From: Cycas panzhihuaensis | Taxonomy: Eukaryota > Cycadophyta | Direction: 5' to 3' | DNA length: 64,000 nucleotides | NCBI GenBank assembly: GCA_023213395.1 | Contig: CM041465.1 | Span: forward strand, 159,843,741 to 159,907,740 | Part shown: piece by piece, positions 43,651 through 56,015 of the stretch | How positions within the stretch are numbered: the stretch's first letter is position 1 | Layout of the letters: the number at the start of each line of letters is the position of its first letter | Made by a program: the position numbers and the translations under genes | Notes under the pieces: model-generated | The model's input: the letters and a program-made list of their open reading frames with translations, nothing else | Database searches by the model: none | What the model was told of the DNA's origin: nothing

Positions 43651-44810
43651 TGATTTGTTTTGGATCTTTAAAATACTTTAAATACTTTGTTTTTCATGTA
43701 AATGGTCTTTATGTAGTAGAAAATTGCCTTAAAAAGGCTTAATGGTCTTCATTTAGTAGAAATATACCTTTAAAAGGCTTAAAAATGTAAAAAAATGTAT
43801 TTCTACAAGTGTAAAAAGGTGCTATAACTGCTACCAAGGTGCTATTAAGGTGCTACAACTACTACCAAGGTGCTACTAAGGTGCTACAACTACTACCAAG
43901 GTGCTACCAAGGTGTTACGCATACGTGCCACTTGAGCTACTATAGGTCACACACAGAGCTACTACAGTCGCTATGAGCTGTCATCTGGAATGCCACGCAG
44001 AAGTCAAAAAATGGGAAAATAACAAAAACGGAAATGGTTTTGGCGGCACAAACGGTAACCATTTGGCACAAAAATTGAGGAGAAGGTGCGCACACGTGTC
44101 CTCTACACATTCAAAGAGGAAAAACTCCAAAATAATAAGATTTCCCTAAGATTTATCAAACCGTTTTGAAACCCATTAAAAAACGGAAAAAATGGAAAAA
44201 CGGAAATATCTCTCTCAAATGGAAACGTTTTTAAGCGAAATTCGAGAGAGGAATCCGGGGGATCTCGACAGGGATTTTTGGCACGGAAGAGAGGACATTG
44301 TAGCCCTAGACGCAGCATGGAGCAAGATTCAAGGAAAGCAGCGAGAAATCGACTTTTCGGAAGAAGAACGGCTCCAAGTGAGAAAATCTACGTTGGGAGA
44401 GAACACAACCAAAACGCAGCGGGAAAAATCTGTTGTGGGGATCTGGAAGGAGCCCAGAAAATCGTAGCCACAGCCAAGAAGAGGACAACAAAGAGCAGCA
44501 GTCCCAGAAGAGACGCTAGCCAGTTTCTTCCTCACCAAAACAAGGTTTTTGGTAACAAAAGACCAAAAACTGGTTGCAGACTTCGAGACAGAGGTTCCAG
44601 CGAATGAGCAGCAGCTCAATGAGCGCCCAGCTCTCATCTTCTCTCTCCCAAAACACTGTAGCAGTCCATTGCATGCTCAACAGAGCACAAACAAAAGAGT
44701 TTTGTAAGAAAATTCCAAAAATTTCTACTTTATGTAATAATATGTAAATTGATTTTGGATTTTGTTTCAATTGGTTAAAGTTTTTACTTTCCCATTCAAG
44801 ATTTAGATCA
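43651..44810. mobile_element. CpG-rich solo LTR, 1160 bp
   Basis: Begins tgatttg and ends ttagatca, with exact GGGAA on both sides and no retroviral coding sequence. More than 25 CpG sites remain, whereas neighbouring elements are strongly CpG-poor, so this is a much younger arrival. 43810-43915 holds a tandem repeat built on aaggtgctac. The short open frames in 44190-44640 overlap on both strands and are not convincing genes. Superfamily unknown: no internal region or PBS remains. Length and TG...CA ends fit gypsy or a long copia LTR. Confidence 0.88.
43808..43915. repeat. Tandem repeat aaggtgctac(n) inside the solo LTR
   Basis: The phrase aaggtgctac recurs seven times or more in just over 100 bp, with a longer unit (aaggtgctacaactactacc) visible twice. 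Typical of variable-number repeats in LTR U3 regions, where they can act as enhancer-like elements; that role is inference here. Confidence 0.8.
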
Positions 44811-44815
44811 GGGAA
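44811..44815. repeat. Target-site duplication of CpG-rich solo LTR (GGGAA), right
   Basis: Exact copy of 43646-43650. Confidence 0.93.
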
Positions 44816-44881
44816 GATCTCACCAATAAAGTTATGGAGGAAAGGGAATGGGGAGCCAAAAGATGCTTGGATGAAGGGGGG

Positions 44882-45007
<126 letters not shown>

Positions 45008-45019
45008 CTTATGAATTTT

Positions 45020-45256
45020 GTAGTATTATAGATAAAGTTTCAATACCATAAAAATATTTGTAGTACAAATAGCTAGGCAGAAAAAGGAAGAATTTTATTT
45101 CAAAAATGCTTTATTATTTTGATTTTACCTTGTTTATTGATGAGAAGGATGGTTTTAAGTCTCGATATTTGACTTATAGGGAGTTTTGTGTGTGATGTAG
45201 GCTATTATGGTGGTGGATAATCGCAAGAACATAGGTACTCTTATGTTTTAGTTGGT
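45020..45256 (+). pseudogene. PMD-like ORF of Tat-P, 5' part (before the Tat-A insertion)
   Basis: Aligns at DNA level with the reverse complement of 54560-54780 (the start and upstream region of the PMD copy inside Tat-A): shared ctaggcagaaa/atagggcagaaa, gaattttatttca/gtggtttatttca, and best at the end, gtggataatcgcaagaacatagg versus gtggacagctgtaagaacatagg. The protein reads VVDNRKNIGTLMF against IVDSCKNIGVPML. Its continuation is at 58551 after the insertion. Confidence 0.6.
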
Positions 45257-47868
45257 TGTTTCCTAGCTCTCTGAAATGGCATCAACATGGTGATACAAGT
45301 AAGTTCAGATATGCATCTTCACCTCCATCACATTACTTATATTGTCCTTATGACATACATTTTATTGGTTAATTAAATGTCTACCTATTTACACATCTTT
45401 CTTGCTTGTGTTTACCTTTCTGCTTATGACAACTAGGACATCGGTCCTGTGGCCTTAGGTCCCTTAGTTGGCCCTACAACTTGCCTTTTGTCCAAGTCCT
45501 CTCCCATGACCCTACAACTTGCCTTTTGGCCAAGTCCTCATCGTTTTAACCTTGTTTCCCTTTACACCCATTGGTCACTCACCATTATATGCTTTAGGGT
45601 TTATTTATAGGAATTAGAGTGCCAATAGGACTTGTTTTGTGCCTTGTTTTCCCTTTCTACTATCATACCACAACCATTCTTGTTATAGAAAGTGGTACCA
45701 TGAAGTATTCTATAGTACCACAACCAAATCTGTGGTACTGTAACTTTGACCATTATACAACTATTAACTTACCTGACTGCTTTCCCAATAGCCCAATGGC
45801 TCTTTTGTCACCTTATTTGGTTGGCCCGCTATGACATGTCAGCTCAGAATGGCTCGTTGCACCCTTGGGAACCTCCATTAGGCCTCAAAACCAATATTTT
45901 ATTTAAATTTTATGAAGATTTGAGCTTCCCACTTTAGCTCCTACCCTGATTTTAGGTGGTGGTCTCTTCACCTTCTGGGTATAAAACCACCACCTCTCAA
46001 AATCCCTCTATTTTAAGGAGGGATCATCCATGATCTTATACTCTTCTTACCATACCAAAATGCTACTAAACTTCTATTACAAAAACCCTTACATACTTAA
46101 CACAACTTGCATGCTTAAGGAGCTAAGGTGAAGAAGTGGAGATCCAACCTAGCACAAGAAAAGGGACATTAGAGGGTCCTACATTGGACAACCATCCCAT
46201 CCTCCTTCCTCTCCATTAGATTGGACATCCCCCATCTAATCTTGGTTTGTCTTTTGGTGATACTCCCTCTTACCATTCTCTTCTTTGCTTCATTGTTGTT
46301 TTGTTGCATAGTTAGGGTTTTGAGGATTTGGTAGCTTTTCTTTTGGTTGTAATATCTAAAGGTAGGATTAGATCGATTATATCCACTTAGTCTTTCCTTC
46401 CTTTCTTTCTATATACTTCTATTGAGTTGCAGGTGCTTGTTTGGGAGGTTTTCCTTAACACAACTAAGGGAACCATTGTTATATGGGGAGCCATTCTATT
46501 ATGAGGTGATTCTCCCATCCTCACTTAATCTTTACTTTTTGTTGTTACAATTCTCTTATATGTCATACAAGCTTGTATACATGTTCTTTTATCTCATATA
46601 TTGAATATCTCTCTTTATGCAAGTAGATTTGTTGAAAGATTATTAGAGTACCTCTCATTTTAAGTCTAACTTATAAGCATAAGAAGGAGCAAACCCTCCT
46701 CCATGTATGTTAGGGTTTAGAGAAGGTGAACTTCCATGAGGTAAGCATTGTCCATCTTTTTGTGTTAGATTATTACATATACTTCCTTTTCTCTTTTTTC
46801 TATGTTTGCTTTCCATTAGTTGCTCTTATTTATTTGGGGTGGGTAAGTGGAGAGACCATCATCCCATTTCAACTAGTAACACAACCATTGGAGTGAAAGG
46901 ACAAAGAGAGGTAAGGGGAGTGACATCATTGACCATCCATTGGACCTGGGTGCACTTCACTTACTCTTTCCTCCTTTTCTTTTCATGTTCATGTCATTGG
47001 TCTCATCTCACACTCCCTATTTGTAAAGAATTCCTTCCCCTCTTTTTCATGGTTTATTCTTATTAGTTACATCATCATTGAAAGGAGGGAATAAGGGTTT
47101 TGGGGGAGTGGATTGCATTACACAAAATAAGAAGGAATTTATTTTGTAAAGAAAGGAGTAGGTTTCTTTTTTTTTTGTTTAGTAAAGGGAATATTAGAGA
47201 TAAGGGGATATTGAGTTAGGGTTTCATGTAGGAGAGGAGTATCTACCTTCCCTTCTCTTTGTTTCCCCCCTTATTTCTTTCCCTTGATTACCTTATAGGT
47301 TTCTTTTCCCTCCTTAGAATAAAGAGAGAAAAGAGAGATAAAGGCAAAGAAAAGTGAGTTCCCTTACTTGTCCTTGCACCCTTTCCTTATTCCTTTATAT
47401 GTTTTTTTCTTTTCTTCTAGAAAGGAAGGGGGAAAAGAGTGGTAAAAGGAAGGAGAGTGAGGTCTCCATTTATTTTGCACTCCTCTTTGTCTCTTTCCCT
47501 TGTTGTTGTTATTATTCTTGCACAATATTACATAAAACCCTATCATACCCTTTTTGCCCAACTAAGAGGGTTTTGGTTCATTTACCTATTCTCTCTCTCT
47601 ATCTTCCATCCTTCTCTTCTTGATTTCTTTGCCACGTTGGTCCCTTATCAAGGGGGATTGTCTAAAAATGGTCCCATCCTTCTTAAAACCCTTAGAAAAA
47701 GGAGAAGGGAGTGTGCCTATGTGTTCCCGAATTCACACCTCCATGGTGTGTGAGTGCCCCACATGGGCAACTTGGGGTTCTTTCATACCTCCATACTAGG
47801 TTTCACATCCTAGACCTAGTTCTTGTCGATGTGAGTAGTCTTGGGTACCCCCAATGGGAGTATCCTCA
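45257..47868 (+). repeat. 5' LTR of Tat-A (2.61 kb)
   Basis: Begins tgtttcctagctc and ends gtatcctca. Aligns with 56016-58550 throughout (for example tatgcatcttcacctccatc, ggaaaagagtRgtaaaagga). Several apparent frames of 60-100 codons here occur in both LTRs but also on opposite strands and are not genes. Confidence 0.85.
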
Positions 47869-47886
47869 CTGGTGACCATACTAAGG
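47869..47886 (+). other. Primer-binding site of Tat-A
   Basis: ctggtgaccatactaagg directly after the LTR, matching the Tat-M site (CTAGTGACCATATTGGG). Confidence 0.6.
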
Positions 47887-48142
47887 AATTCCAGTTAGAA
47901 CCTTTTAGGTTTCCTTTAGCCTTCACTCACACCCTAATTTTCTTTTTCTAGGGTGTGTTAGGGTGTCTCTCTCTTATATATCTTGTCTATTACTTTCTAT
48001 TCTTCCTTATGTTTCCTGTACTTCCATACGTGGGCTATTTTACTCATGTATGCAATGTTTCTCATGCTTCTTACATGGCTTATCACCCATTGAAATAAAG
48101 TCTACTTATTCCCATATCCTCTCCTCTGACTAAGCATCCCCA
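47887..48142 (+). other. Tat-A untranslated leader
   Basis: Between the PBS and the first gag Met; no coding signal. Confidence 0.5.
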
Positions 48143-49897
48143 ATGGAGGGTTATCCTTTTAATTGGGCTAATGATCCTTATGCTTCAGTTTGGCCACATT
48201 CTAAGGCCCCTTCTTCCCATTATAATCCTACCTAAGATGGTGAGGATCCTACCTACTATCACACCAAATTAATGGAAGGTTGCCAAGACCCTAAACTACT
48301 TCCTATGCATGTCATAGGAAGCTGCCAACCTAGGGATCCTACTTCATGTTTTGAAGAGGTCCCCCCAACCTATCCATCCTATTCTAATCAATAAGGGGAG
48401 GTTTCTACCTCTTATGGCCATCCACACACTTCTTATAGGGATGTAGTAAAAGCCTTATAAGAGTGCTTTGAGGTCACCATCATGTAACCACTCCCTAAGT
48501 GGTTGCATAAGTTCCTTCAAACCTTGGCACCTTTATCTTCCATCATTCTCTCTCCTTTATCTCTCCCTTCTGCTTCCTTTACCTTGTAAGAAGTGGTTCT
48601 AATAGGGTATGTGTCCACATGCATCTCTCCTAGCTAATCAACCACTCTAGGTATACAAACCCCTATAATGAGGGTATGTTTGCCCTCAGTTTCAACAAAT
48701 ATACCCTAACCCATCACTATATGTACCTCTTCTTATTCTTCAACCATGCCTTTTGCCATGTTCCATAGAGGACATTGGGGTATTACTTATATTCGTCCAT
48801 GGTCATAAACTATGTACCCTTCACTCTACATTCCTCTAGGGTACACATCTCAACCTTAGAGGCATGGGAGATTAAATCCCCTTCCTATATATGGGATTGA
48901 TTCCCTTCATGCTTATGGGGTTGCTCCTCCCCTTGGGGGTCTACATGAGTAGAACCCCATTTTTCATCCTACATTTTATCAACCTTGTTATATGCCTCAT
49001 GTAGGTGCTTCTTTACATATTTATATATAAACCCCTATGGGAACATATCCTCAACCTTTGCACTCTCATGTAGCTCATCCCCAAGGTGTAGCGAGACCCT
49101 CTTGCCTATCTCCTTATTTGATGATCCCTCATGCAGGGCTTGTTTACTCATCTCCTATAGGAGAGATACCCTATCCTCCTTCCTCCTATGTCCCTTGCCA
49201 ATAAGGGCATTACCCTGATGATGTCACCTCTCACTCACCAAATGTTAGGAGTGGGCATCCTTATACTGCACTCCCCCATTCTCAAGTTGATCTATTAGTC
49301 CAATCGGGGACCCGTCCCTTCATTGACTATTGATCAACTCCTTTATCCATTGAGGCACTAACAACCAACTTATTAACTTATCCTCCCAAGGTACCCAAGT
49401 TTGATGGTGCCTCTTCCCATGAGCCAATAGAGTATGCCAGAGTGTTTACCATGGCATGCATAGACTGTTGGGCTTACAACTACATTCTGATGAATCTTTT
49501 TCCCTGATCCATTTAAGGAGATGCCTTCAAATGGTTTTATCATCTCCCTACTCACTATATTTCCACCTTCCAGTAGTTAGTTGATGAATTTGTCAAATAT
49601 TTCAATGTTTCTTAATCTTTTAAGAGTGGGATTAAAGCCTTACTCTCGCTTAAACAAGGCCCCAAGGAATTCAACCACAACTTTGTGCAATGGTTCCATG
49701 ACTTACTTCACTCTTCTAAGGTTAGATTGCCTAAAGAGTTAAAGAGAGACCTCTTTATTAATATGTTGTGCCTTGAGGTACATGCTAAGGTTCTAAACAT
49801 GGGAGCAACCTCTTGTGATTTTTCTATAGCTAAGTGTTTGGTATTGGAATCCATTGAGATCCAAGCTAGTCACAAGAAGTTTCCTAGGAAATCATAA
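48143..49897 (+). pseudogene. Tat-A gag
   Basis: Starts MEGYPFNWANDPYASVWPHS at 48143. The first 400 codons are Pro/Tyr/Ser-rich (low-complexity tail) and broken by stops. The capsid core follows from 49385: PPKVPKFDGASSHEPIEYARVF, GDAFKWFYHLPTHYI, FKSGIKALLSLKQGPKEFNHNF, FHDLLHSSKVRLPKELKRDLF, ending LVLESIEIQASHKK. The last 70 codons (49685-49897) are open. It is the structural protein forming the particle in this family, and the best conserved part of the element. Confidence 0.8.
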
Positions 49898-50930
49898 TGT
49901 CATGAGGTACTCCCTCCTTCATATGACCAAAAGGGGTAGCAACCTACTTCTAGGACTCTTGTTGGTACCACTAACAAGACCCTAGAGCCTCTAACCTTAT
50001 TCATTCACTCCTTTGAATGAATAGTTAAGGATCTCAAATTGTAACCAATTCAAACCTCTCTTAAATCCCAACGTCCTATCCATCAGACTTCCAAGATCTC
50101 CCCATCCATAGGTACTAATACTACTTCTCAAAGGAAAGGGGTACAATCTCCTCCTAAAAAGAAGCATTGTTTCATGCATGAGGAGTGTTTCCATGATGAC
50201 TTATAGTGTTAGAAGAAATACCCTAAGCTTGCTCCATACTACGAGCCCCCTCCTAAGGGTGCTTCTAAGCTAAACTTAGAGCAACCTGTTCATCATGACC
50301 TATTCCCCAACCATGAGAAATGAGATCATTCCCCTCATAATAGGAGAGCGAAGAACAAGAGGTGAACCTCTTCCTCCTTCCTTAGATCGAACTAAGGGAA
50401 AAGCCACTACTGATCCCTCTCCTCCTCCTAGCCTTATAGCTCAACTCCCATTCTCTTCTCATTCTAAGAACAAGGAGAGGAAGGTTATCCATTTATTTAA
50501 GATTACCCTCATGTACCTAGTTATGTGGTCCTAAGTCACCAAGGAGGCTAGTGAAGCCTCCTCTTCCCAACAACAACCCCTTACAGATACTCTACTTATA
50601 GAGATCCATGTTATTCCAAAGAACATCCCTATGTACCTCGGCATTATGATTTCAAGAGGACTCTTCCCCAACCCACAAGGAAAGGGAAGGCCATCTCCAT
50701 TATCAAACAGTTACTCTCGATGTTTATAGGAATGCCAATGATGGATATCTTGTAGAGTTGTCTCCAACAGTGTACTCTTCTTTTAGAGGCTCTTAGCCAA
50801 TGAGATGCTCTTGTCCATGCTATAGATACTACGTCTTATGGGGCTCCCATTATCTTATTTTATCCTAGAGAACTCCCATCCTCTAATGAATGAGAGCATT
50901 ATTGGCACTACCTATTCACTATTACCATTG
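49898..50930 (+). pseudogene. Tat-A gag finger and gag-protease spacer
   Basis: Near 50165-50210 a finger of the form C-F-M-H-x2-C-F-H-D-D-x2-C corresponds to the C-x2-H-x4-H-x4-C knuckle of Tat elements. The rest is a charged, low-complexity spacer with stops and no domain. Confidence 0.6.
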
Positions 50931-51205
50931 ACACTCCTAATTTCACTTTAAAGAGGATCATTGTAGATAATGGTTCCTCCATTAATATTATGCTTATATT
51001 AATGATATAGGAATTAGGCATAAAAGCTATTGAGCCCATCACTTGGAAATTCTAGGGGTATGATGGGAGTGAGAAATCTCCCTTAGGGACAGTTACCCTT
51101 CCTCTCATCTTAGAGGGGAAGATCATTTAGGCAGATATTTTTGTGCTCAATATTGATATTGATTACAACCTCTTGTTGGGTTGACCATGGCTCAATCAAA
51201 TGGGG
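50931..51205 (+). pseudogene. Tat-A protease
   Basis: RIIVDNGSSINIM near 50955-50995 keeps the catalytic D-N-G-S. It is followed by ELGIKAIEPITW, VTLPLILEGKII, DIFVLNIDIDYNLLLG and PWLNQMGI. The same order and many of the same residues occur in Tat-M. Four or more stops, several replacing expected Gln or Trp. Confidence 0.85.
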
Positions 51206-51920
51206 ATCATATGCTCCTCATGATGGGGATAACTCAAATTTATCCATGAAGGATAAGTCAATGTTGTCACTCATGAGCTTCCCCCCTTTACATGTTTCCT
51301 CTTGCTTGCCAGGCCATCTTTGATGTCGAAGATCATGATCTTGACAAGCCTCTTTCCTTCTTAGGAAATCTTTTTAAGGGGTCTAACTCCTACTAGGATG
51401 GGCCCCCATCTTACTTTGAACCTAATCTAGTTAGGTTCACTCCCATTAGCATAGGTAGCTATGGCTAACTAGCCATCATGAGCAACCCCCAGTTAGAGGC
51501 TCGAGGCCACAAGCCCCCTCCGTGATAAGTCAATCTTATTTCTTGAACCTCTAGGGAAATGTCCCATGAGAACCTTCTCTCTCTTGTTGACTCTTTTATA
51601 GTTCCTGAGCCACTAGATTTGAACCATATGCCCTCCTCATTTCCTCTTTTTGCCTAGGTGATTTCTTATGGGTACATGTGTCAACCCACTACTCAAAAGA
51701 GTGCCACATCTTCACTGTCTAGGTCCTCATTGAGAACCTGAGCCTACTCTACCTATACACCACCTCATAATATGGTCCATAATGCACTAAATTTCCTATA
51801 TTATCCTAGTTCTAACCAAGTCATTATTGATCATAAACCTAACCATGTGTCTGAACCATCTTCGCCCCATGTTGGTCCTACCTTCCATGACTTTTCTTTA
51901 TCCACCCCTACCCTTGGCTT
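51206..51920 (+). pseudogene. Tat-A post-protease linker
   Basis: The first part (about 51206-51500) is homologous to the Tat-M linker. From about 51600 it is Pro/Ser/His-rich (YYPSSNQVIIDHKPNHVSEP near 51790-51850) and leads, partly in an open frame (51772-51999), directly into the aRNH. The RT expected in this interval is absent. Confidence 0.6.
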
Positions 51921-52335
51921 AGATGGTGATCCATTAATTATTCATACTGATGGGGGTAGTCATGGAAATCCTAGCCCATTAGATTTAGGATTGTCATAGG
52001 TATACCCTCATGTGATCTAGAATGTCTTCACCTAATGCCATCAATAATGAAGTGGAGTATATCACTATTATAGAAGCATTGACATATGACCACTATTTTT
52101 ATTCTATCCCTATCACTTTTTGCTATGATTTTGAGATTATCATGTCCCAACTCACATAAGTTTATCATGTTCACTCCCCTTATTTGAGGCTCTTAGCCAT
52201 GATAGCTAGGCCTTTCTTAGCTAAGCTTGCATCCATGGACATCTATTGCATTCTGTGTGAGCTTAACAATGAAGCTGATAGCCTAGTAAACTTCATTATG
52301 GAGCATCGCCTTCCTTTCACACGTGATTCTCCTTT
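51921..52335 (+). pseudogene. Tat-A second-type RNase H (aRNH)
   Basis: IIHTDGGSHGNPSP near 51935-51975 (first catalytic Asp), a one-base shift near 51990-52040, then NAINNEVEYITIIEALTYDHYFYSIPITFCYDFEIIMSQL near 52035-52155 (Glu of EVEY and Asp of YDFE), and CELNNEADSLVNFIMEH near 52255-52305 (last Asp). All four residues of the D-E-D-D active site are present, with length and spacing of a plant RNase H-type domain. One stop and one frameshift remain. In known Tat elements such a domain lies between gypsy RNase H and integrase; here it follows the protease linker. Confidence 0.8.
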
Positions 52336-52394
52336 GACCTAATCAATCACCTATTGAGGTAGATCTAGGGGGTGATCCCCACTGGCCTTACCTT

Positions 52395-52560
52395 TCAGGG
52401 ATATTCACTGATGAGGTAAAACTATGTTGACAACCCTTGCTTATATTTTTCTTCTTTGGAAGCTCCACCATAAAGTGGAAGCTCCCTAGTGCTCCAAGAT
52501 GAGCCTGAACTATTCATCATGAGTCGTACTATTGATTACTTTTTGTTTCATATGGGTTAT
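52395..52560 (+). repeat. Post-aRNH sequence, first copy in Tat-A
   Basis: gatattcactgatgaggtaaaactatg and the following Y-rich stretch resemble 55508-55640 (cagccattgatgaggctaaactatgg, then ttgcttcttatttcttttatt) and the sequence just after the Tat-P aRNH. The two copies bracket the antisense PMD module. Confidence 0.55.
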
Positions 52561-52599
52561 GGGTGCCTGGTGTATAGACCAAGATCCATACATAAAGTC

Positions 52600-54560
52600 A
52601 TACGAAGAATAAGTAATAAAGTAAGTGCATTCATGTGAGAAACCAACTATGTAGTCCAAAGGTGGGGCACTAATTGGTCCCTACATCTATACATGTGTAT
52701 AAGAAATAATAATAATATATATGTGTCTCTAGTACATCTTGTCGTAGGAAGCTAGAATCTTTGTAGGGGTGTACAATCACCCATTAAGATATATATAGCA
52801 TATATACCCATAGAGCTCCATGCTTTCCTCATGAAAGTATAGTGGTATAAAAAAAGAAATATAGAATCCCTCACCTCTCCTTAAGGGGTGTTATCTCCCA
52901 GCTGCCCTCTCCTCCTCTCTAAGGTCCACGTGCCACCGAGACTACTTTATAGTCACTAGGAAATCGTTACTTCACTCCCCTCATCTTGGGGTCCTGCCTC
53001 CTCTCTTCAGCATCATGTTGTCAGTGTGGTCATGTGAGTCCTTGTGGAGAAAGATGCCATCTACTCCATCAGTTGAGTGTTCACTGATCAGAGGTGATCT
53101 CTCTCTCCTATGATCTCATGTAGTCATGCATCTAACATAGCTACCTAGACCTCTCCTCTCGAAGCTTCCTGTGTAGGGATTATTTCTACTTTTAGTTGTC
53201 TTCCTCTAGTCTCAAGCTCCTTGATCCAGTTTTGTAGCTACTCTTAGCCCACAGAGGCCCTCATCCAGGTCTGCAGTTGATCTGAGCTCTTGCACCTCTA
53301 CTACCCATATGTCTCTCGCTCTCAGGAATGGAGCCAATATGATTATATGTTGATGGATTGAGTCAAGCTATATGATGTCCTCTATGGGTGGTTTTCCTTT
53401 ATATATACCATAGGGAATATGGTAGTCATCACTCTCCTTATCATCTCTTCTAGGATCCTCTCTCCTACCATTCAAGGAAGGTTTAACAATAATGTAATTA
53501 GATGATGAAAATACTAAAATGAACTAAAACTTAAAATGGAAGGTCAAAAGGGGTGGTACCTCTCAGAGCAGCCTCCTCCTAGGGTGGTATGGCCTCCTTG
53601 CCTACCTCCTCTCTGATTATGTCTTTATCCCTAAGAGACTCACCCTCCTCTCCTTCACCTCCTGCAACCTCCCTTTTATCCCATGCCTCGTAGTTAGCCT
53701 CTATTACTTGTCTTGCCATAACATTGCTATCCTCCTTGTCACTATCCTAATGGGTCATTGAGTAGGGATATAGTACATAGTCATCCATGGTTAGTAGATC
53801 TAGGGAGGCAACATCTATAATTCTCCTTACCTACTCTAGCTCCCTTAAGATCTTGAGTCATGTCAGCCACCTATGAATGAATGGCCCATTAGGTGCTATT
53901 GGTTGTGGTCTTAATGTGGGTCTCACCCTGTAGAGGTGATCGAAAAACCAACATTATAGTATGGAGCAGTAGGAGAATCCTCCATGTTCAACTACCCTAA
54001 TCTGGTCTAGTTGGGCCCTCATATTAGCCATGATGAGGGCCACCCAATCCAACCTCTGTCTCACCTCACAGTGTTATATCACTCCCATCCAACTATCTAA
54101 TACCTCTCTGTAGTTTTGTCTATGGAATATCCAAAATAAAATCACTAGTGTAATCAGTTTCCTCACTCAAGGAATGGGTATTACCATGATCTATCTTATG
54201 GCCCCTCCTCAGTAGTCCCAATACCCCTGGTTGTAGAAAATCTTCATTTTCACTTAATGTACCTCCTTGGTATTTCATAAGACTGCCAACTCTAGTGGTG
54301 CTCCCCTTACTAGCACTCCCAATATCCTCTTATTACCCCTTAGTATGATCATTAGGTCTCCAATCTGAGGTAGGTAAAAACTTGCCTTCTCTTATTCTAG
54401 TCCATGACTATGTCAACTAAGAGGGCTTGATTTGAGGCATATTACCTTGATGTCATGATCCTCAATAGCTCTCGCCTCTATTGTATCTCCCTATCTTGAG
54501 ATGGCATCATCTCTAAAAGCCCAAGCATGGGTACCCCTATGTTCTTACAGCTGTCCACTA
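52600..54560 (-). pseudogene. PMD-like ORF of Tat-A (antisense to the element)
   Basis: Minus-strand, 5' to 3': NQALLVDIV near 54420, SFYLPQIGDLMIILRG near 54330-54385, then KRILGVLVRGAPLELAVL, VRQRLDWVALIMANMRAQLDQIR and HGGFSYCSIL near 53960-54060, CWFFDHLYRVRPTL and PQPIAPNGPFI near 53880-53950, an acidic stretch near 53640-53700, then a charged C-terminal half. The F-x-LP-x2-G-[DE]-[LM]-x-I block followed by ILG-x-x-V-x-G is the signature of the plant mobile domain (also called aminotransferase-like mobile domain). The same protein is encoded by 58551-60300. Function unknown; stops and shifts throughout. Confidence 0.65.
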
Positions 54561-54780
54561 TGAAGATGACCCATAAATACTACCATTTCAAGAAAATTAG
54601 TGACTAACTTTCAAGTAGATAAGATTCCTCAAAAGAAAATTAGCAAATCACCCCTCTTTTTGTGAAATAAACCACTCTTTTACATCCTTATTTCTGCCCT
54701 ATAGAAGAAATTATATGTATTGTATATATTTCTATAGTACTACATATGTGCCTATAGTGTTGTATGTTGTACCACATCAT

Positions 54781-56003
54781 TATTTATAGTATCATGGTTA
54801 TATTCATGGTATTATAGATAATATTATGGTACCCTTTATATCTACCCTAAAATAGCCTACAAAAGCCATATCAGACTCTTCCTAGACTAAGACACTAATA
54901 ACCTAGTTTAGCCCCAAGCAGAACCCCAAATAGGTCCCATTTAGTCCCCATTACCTAAAACAAGCACTGCCCACCTACAAATCCTATTCTAGCAATAATG
55001 AGTAAATTGACTAGCTTAGGGTTAGATCCCCTTACCAAGTCAGCTTGTGCCACTACCATGCCATCATCATGGTCTTGATGACTCCCTTTACTTGCTAATA
55101 TAATGGTTGGATCTCCTCCAACAAGCTCATAAATGTGGCAGAAAATGGAAGGGCAAAGGTAATTTTCTGAAATTTCTATAGGGAACTGTGAAAATGAAAC
55201 TTATTGACCTAATTATATAGGGCCCCTTTTAGTGAGATCCCCTTGCCCTTCATGCTTGTCCCATTTTTATCTCGCCATTAGATTCCTAGTTTTAGCATCA
55301 TCTCTTTTATTATGGGTCATCCCCCTTCTTGACCTCCAGGCCCTTGTTTTCTTTCCTTTTTGGGGTGTAACATTTATGCCTTTCTTTCTAGGAGAGACCT
55401 TTTTGCTCCCATGGCACCTACCTTAGACCTTATAAGTGTTTATAGTCATTAATATTATGTGGAGGCATTGATTCCCATTTTCAAGTCAAAAGGTTCTACA
55501 ACTGAGCCTCCCTTCCAACCTCTAAACCTCAGCCATTGATGAGGCTAAACTATGGCAATTGCTTCTTATTTCTTTTATTATTGTTGATTCTTTCCTCCTC
55601 AAATATTCCTTGGGAATCCCCCTTGCTTATTTAAGGAGATTTTTGGGGTTTTGATCCCCTTTCTTGGGCCTTCTTGCCCTTTTTGTGGCTTGCCATAAAG
55701 GTGACCCCTTGGTCATTTCCCCCTCTTTCCAGCTTACCACTAAGGCAACCCCTTGGATTGGTAACTTTCTTGCTTGTGTTGGCTTTAGGTGATTGGTTAA
55801 TTAGATAAGGTTTTATTCTCATCATTAACCTATTTCCTTCCCTATGGCTTGTGTACCTTTAACTGCCTACTAACGAGGTATCACTATGGCAAACATTATT
55901 GCCCCTTATCACATACACACATTTGGTTGTCTGGTTTTATCTCACATCATCTGTGTTAGAAGCATTCACCATCTTTAAGCTTTGGAGCTAAGAGGTTTTG
56001 CTG
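54781..56003 (+). other. Tat-A 3' internal region
   Basis: No domain recognised. 54700-54850 contains repeated tatagtNNtac phrases. 55508-55640 repeats the post-aRNH sequence at 52395. The last 110 bp match the Tat-P sequence before its polypurine tract. Confidence 0.5.
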
Positions 56004-56015
56004 CCAAGGGGGTAG
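56004..56015 (+). other. Polypurine tract of Tat-A
   Basis: ccaagggggtag directly before the 3' LTR. Confidence 0.8.

Noticed and set aside
44103-44770. Five overlapping open frames of 60-109 codons on both strands
   Set aside because: They lie inside the CpG-rich solo LTR, where stops are rare because of composition; no domain, no consistent start, both strands equally open.
47354-47753. Open frames of 65-104 codons in the Tat-A 5' LTR, with look-alikes at 57910-58412
   Set aside because: They recur because the two LTRs are copies; low-complexity pyrimidine-rich sequence, open on both strands.
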